A DNA stretch of 44,769 nucleotides from CAZHOV01 sp964534315 (GTDB taxonomy: Bacteria > Bacteroidota > Bacteroidia > Chitinophagales > Saprospiraceae), in NCBI GenBank assembly GCA_964534315.1, contig CAZHOV010000019.1, positions 1 to 44,769 on the forward strand. Direction: 5' to 3'. The stretch's first letter is position 1. Every line of letters starts with the position of its first letter. The translations under genes were made by a program, and so were the position numbers. The notes under the pieces are model-generated. The model did no database searches. It was not told the DNA's origin and saw only the letters and a program-made list of their open reading frames with translations. Shown here piece after piece: positions 41,647 to 44,769 of this stretch.

Positions 41647-41690
41647 GAGGTGACTTCAAAAGTATTTGAAGCCACCTCTTCAGTTTTTTC
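41647..41690 (+). terminator. Hairpin with T-tract between folC and tonB
   Basis: GAGGTGACTTCAAA (41647-41660), AGTA loop, TTTGAAGCCACCTC (41665-41678), one mismatch, followed on the plus strand by TTTTTT (41684-41689). The T-tract is on the strand opposite to both neighbouring genes, so its role as a terminator for them is uncertain; for the leftward tonB message only the hairpin itself would count. Confidence 0.4.
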
Positions 41691-41761
41691 TAAGAATTCG
41701 TTAAACATTTAGAGGCCCCTCTTCACTTAAGGTGAGCAGAATCAGAGGGATTGTTAGAAAG

Positions 41762-42706
41762 TTATTTCACTTTAAAATCATATGTTATTGTACCGCATTG
41801 TTTATCGACACTACCCGGTTTAAAATCCCATCTTTTGGCATTATCGATTGCTTTAGAGATGAGGGTATTATTGGCGGTTGTGCTACCGGCCTGTGTAAAT
41901 TTGGCGCTTACGACATTTCCCCCTGCATCTACACAAACCCTAACGACAACCCTTCCAGTTGCCTGAGAGTTATCTCTGATTTGAGGGCCTGAACCTCCAC
42001 GGTTGCCTAGCCCTCCTCCTACTCTACCGGAGCCGGTAGTAATACCTTCTAATATGTCAGAGTCTCCTCCCGCAGGATCGCCTTGATTGCCGTCTTTATC
42101 ATTATTGCCACGTCCTCCACCATCATCATTTTTAAAGAGATCGCCAATTTCATTCTTTAGCTTTTCCGCTTCCGCTTTTTTACGGGCTTCCGCTTCTTGG
42201 CGTTTGCGTTCTGCTTCGGCTTTTTTACGAGCTTCCTCTTCCTGGCGTTTGCGTTCTGCCTCTTCGGCTTTCTTGCGTTCTTCTTCTTTTTTCTTTTGGA
42301 GGGCTCTTTCCTTAGAGTTGATATCTTCCTGCACTTCCCGGTCAGGCGTTTTATCAGGTTGTGTTTCTGGTTCAGTTTCCGGTTCTACGTCAGGAGTTTC
42401 TTCGACGACTTCCTCTTCTACCTCCTCTACAGGTTCTTCTACAGGTTCTTCCTCAGCTTCTTCCTCCTGAACAGGTTCGGCGGGTTCTCCTGTAGCCCTG
42501 GTAGCTTCCCTTCCTAATTCGGGCTCACCAAAGCTAATAAGGACTCCTTCCTGGCCCGGTGGTGGGTCGGGATATTTTAAAAGGGGTAAAAAGAGGAGTA
42601 AAAGTACGATCGCCAGAAAAACGCCGCAGGCAATTCGCGCCTTGCGTTTATTGGCCAATTCAACGACCGGGTTGATCACATAATCCATATAACTATTACT
42701 CTTCAT
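41762..42706 (-). CDS. TonB-family energy transducer with TolA-like charged helix
   Basis: A 314-residue protein. A short cytoplasmic N terminus precedes one helix (about residues 20-42, IACGVFLAIVLLLLFLPLL). Residues 70-140 are Pro/Glu-rich (EPVQEEEAEEEPVEEP), then a TolA-type helix with repeated KKAEAERKRQEEEARKKAE (140-200), a Gly/Asn/Asp-rich region, and a C-terminal TonB domain (ATGRVVVRVCVDAGGNVVSAKFTQAG, RWDFKPGSVDKQCGTITYDF; two cysteines might form a disulfide). It transfers energy from the inner-membrane motor to outer-membrane receptors. It lies downstream of two exbD genes and exbB in one operon. Confidence 0.9.
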   Translation of the reverse strand: MKSNSYMDYVINPVVELANKRKARIACGVFLAIVLLLLFLPLLKYPDPPPGQEGVLISFGEPELGREATRATGEPAEPVQEEEAEEEPVEEPVEEVEEEVVEETPDVEPETEPETQPDKTPDREVQEDINSKERALQKKKEEERKKAEEAERKRQEEEARKKAEAERKRQEAEARKKAEAEKLKNEIGDLFKNDDGGGRGNNDKDGNQGDPAGGDSDILEGITTGSGRVGGGLGNRGGSGPQIRDNSQATGRVVVRVCVDAGGNVVSAKFTQAGSTTANNTLISKAIDNAKRWDFKPGSVDKQCGTITYDFKVK

Positions 42707-42783
42707 AGGTCTTCTTTTTTTTCTTAACGTTTTTTGGGATCAAAAGATTCTCGACCGGAGGGGCTTTTAAAAAGTCTTAACGA

Positions 42784-43179
42784 TTATTTCTCCGTGGCCA
42801 GGATAGCATTGATATTGTTGCGCATAGTGATATCCATGACAGCCACGACATGCTCTACGGGTGTTCCTTTAGCCGGGGAGATGGTGATGTCCAATTTACG
42901 GCTCTGTCCTCTGGCCATGCTGCTGAGCTGTCGTTCGAGAATTCCTCTCGACATCCTTTTGCCATCAAGGTAAAAAACGCCTGATCGGGTGATGGAAACA
43001 TCAGGGGGACTGGTTGATACCGTTCCCGGGTTTGATTTCCCGGGCAGTTTTAGATTTAAGGCGTTTGGTGCCACCAAGGTAGAAGTTAGCATAAAAAAGA
43101 TCAGCAATAAGAAGATGATATCTGTCAAAGAAGACATATTAAATTGAGCGTGAACTTTATTTCTTTTTTTAATACCCAT
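42784..43179 (-). CDS. exbD: ExbD/TolR-family proton channel protein (second copy)
   Basis: A 131-residue protein with the ExbD start: MGIKKRNKVHAQFNMSSLTDIIFLLLIFFMLTS with the pore-facing aspartate in LTDIIF, then a periplasmic domain ending in VEHVVAVMDITMRNNINAILATEK. It is homologous to the neighbouring 132-residue ExbD (43249), from which it differs substantially in the periplasmic part. It forms the heart of the proton-driven motor together with ExbB. Confidence 0.93.
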   Translation of the reverse strand: MGIKKRNKVHAQFNMSSLTDIIFLLLIFFMLTSTLVAPNALNLKLPGKSNPGTVSTSPPDVSITRSGVFYLDGKRMSRGILERQLSSMARGQSRKLDITISPAKGTPVEHVVAVMDITMRNNINAILATEK

Positions 43180-43248
43180 TTAATGACCGTTAGATGATGA
43201 AAGGATTAATGTATAAAAAGCGATATCGTGTTTCTGCGCCCTTCCGGA

Positions 43249-43647
43249 TCAGCTTTTTGGCTGGGTTGCCAGGATGGCGCGCATTCTCAATTTGGCGGCA
43301 ATATTCATCAAGCCTACTACATTATCGAAAGGCACTCCAATTTCTGCAACAATGGTAACTGTTGCTTCTTCTTTATTTTCCACTTTTTTTGCCTCTTGCC
43401 GTATAGCTCCGTCTAGTGCCCTCAGGGGGATCGTCTTGCCATTAAGCGTATAGGTCCCCTCTTTATCGACCCCAACGATAATGGAAGTTGGAGCTACCGT
43501 TTTCACATCTGATTCGGGAAGGTTAAATTGAGGCAGGTTGACAAGGGTAGAGGTTAACATAAAGAAGATCAGCAACAGGAAGATGATGTCTGTCAGAGAA
43601 GACATGCTAAATTCTGCGCTTACTTTACTTCTTTTTTTAAGTCCCAT
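43249..43647 (-). CDS. exbD: ExbD/TolR-family proton channel protein (first copy)
   Basis: A 132-residue protein: MGLKKRSKVSAEFSMSSLTDIIFLLLIFFMLTS with the same aspartate as its paralogue, then a periplasmic domain with IIVGVDKEGTYTLNGKTIPL and FDNVVGLMNIAAKLRMRAILAT. Two consecutive exbD genes are common in Bacteroidota and give heteromeric ExbD in the motor. It follows 34 bases after exbB. Confidence 0.93.
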   Translation of the reverse strand: MGLKKRSKVSAEFSMSSLTDIIFLLLIFFMLTSTLVNLPQFNLPESDVKTVAPTSIIVGVDKEGTYTLNGKTIPLRALDGAIRQEAKKVENKEEATVTIVAEIGVPFDNVVGLMNIAAKLRMRAILATQPKS

Positions 43648-43681
43648 TATGATTATTGATTAAGTTGGTAGAAAGGTGTGA

Positions 43682-44371
43682 TCAAGCAGAAGGCTCCTGA
43701 AGTAAGTCCATGAATTCAACTGTAGAGCGTTCCATTTTGAAGACGACCTTATCCACGTTGGCGACCAGGATATTATAGCCAACGAAGGCAAAGATCCCGA
43801 TAAACAGTCCAAGAGCAGTGGTCAATAGTGCCTGGTAGATACCGCCTGCCAGTACCGTAGGGGTAACATTTTGAGCGGTAGCCATTTCGTAGAAGGCCAG
43901 GATCATCCCGGTAACCGTACCAAAGAAACCGATCATAGGGGCGGCACCGGCGATACTTGCCAGCGAGGAGAGGTTTTTCTCCAGTTTGAAAAGCTCCAGG
44001 TTGCCCACATTTTCGATGGCCGCATCGATATCGCGAAGGGGTTTTCCTATTCGTTGCAGGCCTTTTTCTACCATTCGAGCAACGGGAGAATCTGTATTTT
44101 GACAGAGGGCGCGGGCGGCGGCGATATTTCCGGAGCTCACATTTGCCCGGATATTATTCATGAAATTTTCGTCGAATTTTCCTGCGCGCTTAATGGTCAG
44201 ATAGCGTTCTACGAAGATAAATAATGCAATTACAGAGAGGACAAGTAGCATTAAAATGATGATCCAGCCAAGCGGACCACTAGAATAGATGACATCAAAA
44301 AGGCTTTGGCTTGCCAGTCCGTCTTCCTCGGCACCGTTTTCCTGAAAAAGGAATAGAATGTCTAATAACAT
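43682..44371 (-). CDS. exbB: ExbB/TolQ/MotA-family proton channel protein
   Basis: A 229-residue membrane protein with three helices: SSGPLGWIIILMLLVLSVIALFIFVERYL near the start, the large cytoplasmic loop, then SIAGAAPMIGFFGTVTGMILAFYEMA (with the conserved T/G motif) and GGIYQALLTTALGLFIGIFAFVGYNIL. It energises TonB by proton flux. First gene of the leftward exbB-exbD-exbD-tonB unit. A coding-free 398-base region with three hairpins follows to the right. Confidence 0.93.
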   Translation of the reverse strand: MLLDILFLFQENGAEEDGLASQSLFDVIYSSGPLGWIIILMLLVLSVIALFIFVERYLTIKRAGKFDENFMNNIRANVSSGNIAAARALCQNTDSPVARMVEKGLQRIGKPLRDIDAAIENVGNLELFKLEKNLSSLASIAGAAPMIGFFGTVTGMILAFYEMATAQNVTPTVLAGGIYQALLTTALGLFIGIFAFVGYNILVANVDKVVFKMERSTVEFMDLLQEPSA

Positions 44372-44509
44372 GGGCGGTTTATTGTTTTGTTAATAGAATT
44401 TTTTCGAAAGTACGTTAATAAACGTATTTGAACGCCCCAAATTATTAATTTGATTTAAAATATTTAAAGTTTTTGCCAGAAGATTCTCATTGAATACCAA
44501 TTTTTTATA

Positions 44510-44569
44510 AAAAACATGAATTATTTCGTCCCGCATTAAGTGATGCGGGACGGAATAATTCATGTTTTT
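44510..44569. terminator. 27-bp hairpin (one mismatch)
   Basis: Arms 44510-44536 (AAAAACATGAATTATTTCGT and on) and 44543-44569 pair along 27 bp with one mismatch around the loop TAAGTG. Strong stem with A- and T-runs at its base on both sides, so it could end transcription from either side. No gene to the right is visible before the window ends; it may end a leftward gene beyond the edge. Confidence 0.7.
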
Positions 44570-44599
44570 CTTTAATTATCAAGTGATTTCCCAAGGCTT

Positions 44600-44652
44600 G
44601 GTAAAGGACATTGCCTTTACCACAGGTGGTAAAGGTGAAATCCTTTACCACC
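44600..44652. repeat. Nested GGTAAAGG / CCTTTACC inverted repeats
   Basis: GGTAAAGG (44600-44607) pairs with CCTTTACC (44614-44621); GGTGGTAAAGG (44625-44635) pairs perfectly with CCTTTACCACC (44642-44652). In addition AAGGACATTGCCTT and AAGGCAACGTCCTT (44656-44669) form an outer pair with one mismatch. The units can fold in more than one way. Confidence 0.75.
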
Positions 44653-44714
44653 CTGAAGGCAACGTCCTTCATGGAACCTAATAAATGAAATCTTAAAATA
44701 GACCTTGTGAGGTG

Positions 44715-44758
44715 GAGGGAGTCTAAAAAGTCTTTTAGACTCCCTCTAAGGAATTTTT
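44715..44758 (+). terminator. Perfect 14-bp hairpin with T-run
   Basis: GAGGGAGTCTAAAA (44715-44728), loop AGTC, TTTTAGACTCCCTC (44733-44746), then TAAGGAATTTTTTA. Classical rho-independent form for a rightward transcript, although no rightward gene is visible upstream of it in the last 400 bases. Confidence 0.65.
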
Positions 44759-44769
44759 TATAGTTTAGG

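Noticed and set aside
42087..42517. Serine/phenylalanine-rich open frames opposite to the tonB gene
   Set aside because: They are the antisense of the Glu/Lys/Arg-rich TolA-like region, a common source of false frames.
1..44769. tRNA/rRNA genes, transposases, integrases or phage genes
   Set aside because: None could be recognised on either strand; the window looks like ordinary chromosome.

Overview
The window looks like a chromosomal segment of a Bacteroidota bacterium, most likely a Saprospiria/Lewinella-type lineage (inference from gene content, no marker gene seen). Support: four proteins with C-terminal type IX secretion (T9SS) sorting domains, almost no Shine-Dalgarno sequences, a TAnnTTTG-type promoter, DUF6268, DUF4197 and NADase-type glycan-binding families, a Bacteroidota-style Na+ decarboxylase carboxyltransferase, and ExbB-ExbD-ExbD-TonB gene order. 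No tRNA, rRNA, CRISPR array, transposase or phage gene was seen.

Layout. 0-4.1 kb: the proteolipid subunit K of a V-type ATPase with a complete Na+-ligand set, a T9SS cargo protein, and a small cluster of a peptidoglycan-binding HEXXH metallopeptidase (resembling proteins associated with extracellular contractile injection systems), a lipoprotein and a secreted glycan-binding-type protein. 4.2-13.4 kb: small metabolic and envelope genes (VOC protein, PKD/T9SS protein, DUF4197, F420-reductase-like oxidoreductase, bestrophin, a DUF481-like barrel, a DJ-1/PfpI protein divergent from an HxlR regulator, DUF2237, DUF6268), interspersed with a family of CACCTATAGGTG palindromes and a decayed methyltransferase gene. 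13.7-20.1 kb: two convergent T9SS proteins that share a 35-bp perfect palindrome across their 3' ends, the second one under a cobalamin riboswitch, then an OmpA protein and aspartate kinase. 20.3-26.5 kb: a giant SpvB/Rhs toxin-complex-like protein that stops immediately after the Rhs core, without a toxin domain. 26.65-30.1 kb: Na+-translocating decarboxylase gamma, alpha and beta subunits.

30.1-36.5 kb is the most unusual part: a six-gene, leftward, apparently co-transcribed unit with a coiled-coil protein, a membrane-anchored PspA-like protein, a NitT/TauT-type solute-binding protein fused to an OmpA peptidoglycan-binding domain, a permease with an extra two-helix C-terminal extension, a heme-oxygenase-like diiron oxidase (HDO) with a complete ligand set, and the ABC ATPase. 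Two of its intercistronic gaps are filled with short-period repeats. It reads as an envelope-anchored import or sensing system coupled to an oxidative enzyme and membrane-stress proteins; its substrate is unknown.

36.7-44.4 kb: YihY/BrkB, a 4HBT thioesterase, UbiX, a thioredoxin-fold protein, another membrane coiled-coil protein, FolC, and a TonB-ExbD-ExbD-ExbB energy-transduction unit. The last 400 bp hold no gene but three strong hairpins. The V-ATPase and the decarboxylase both carry Na+-binding residues, suggesting that a sodium cycle is part of this organism's energetics (inference).
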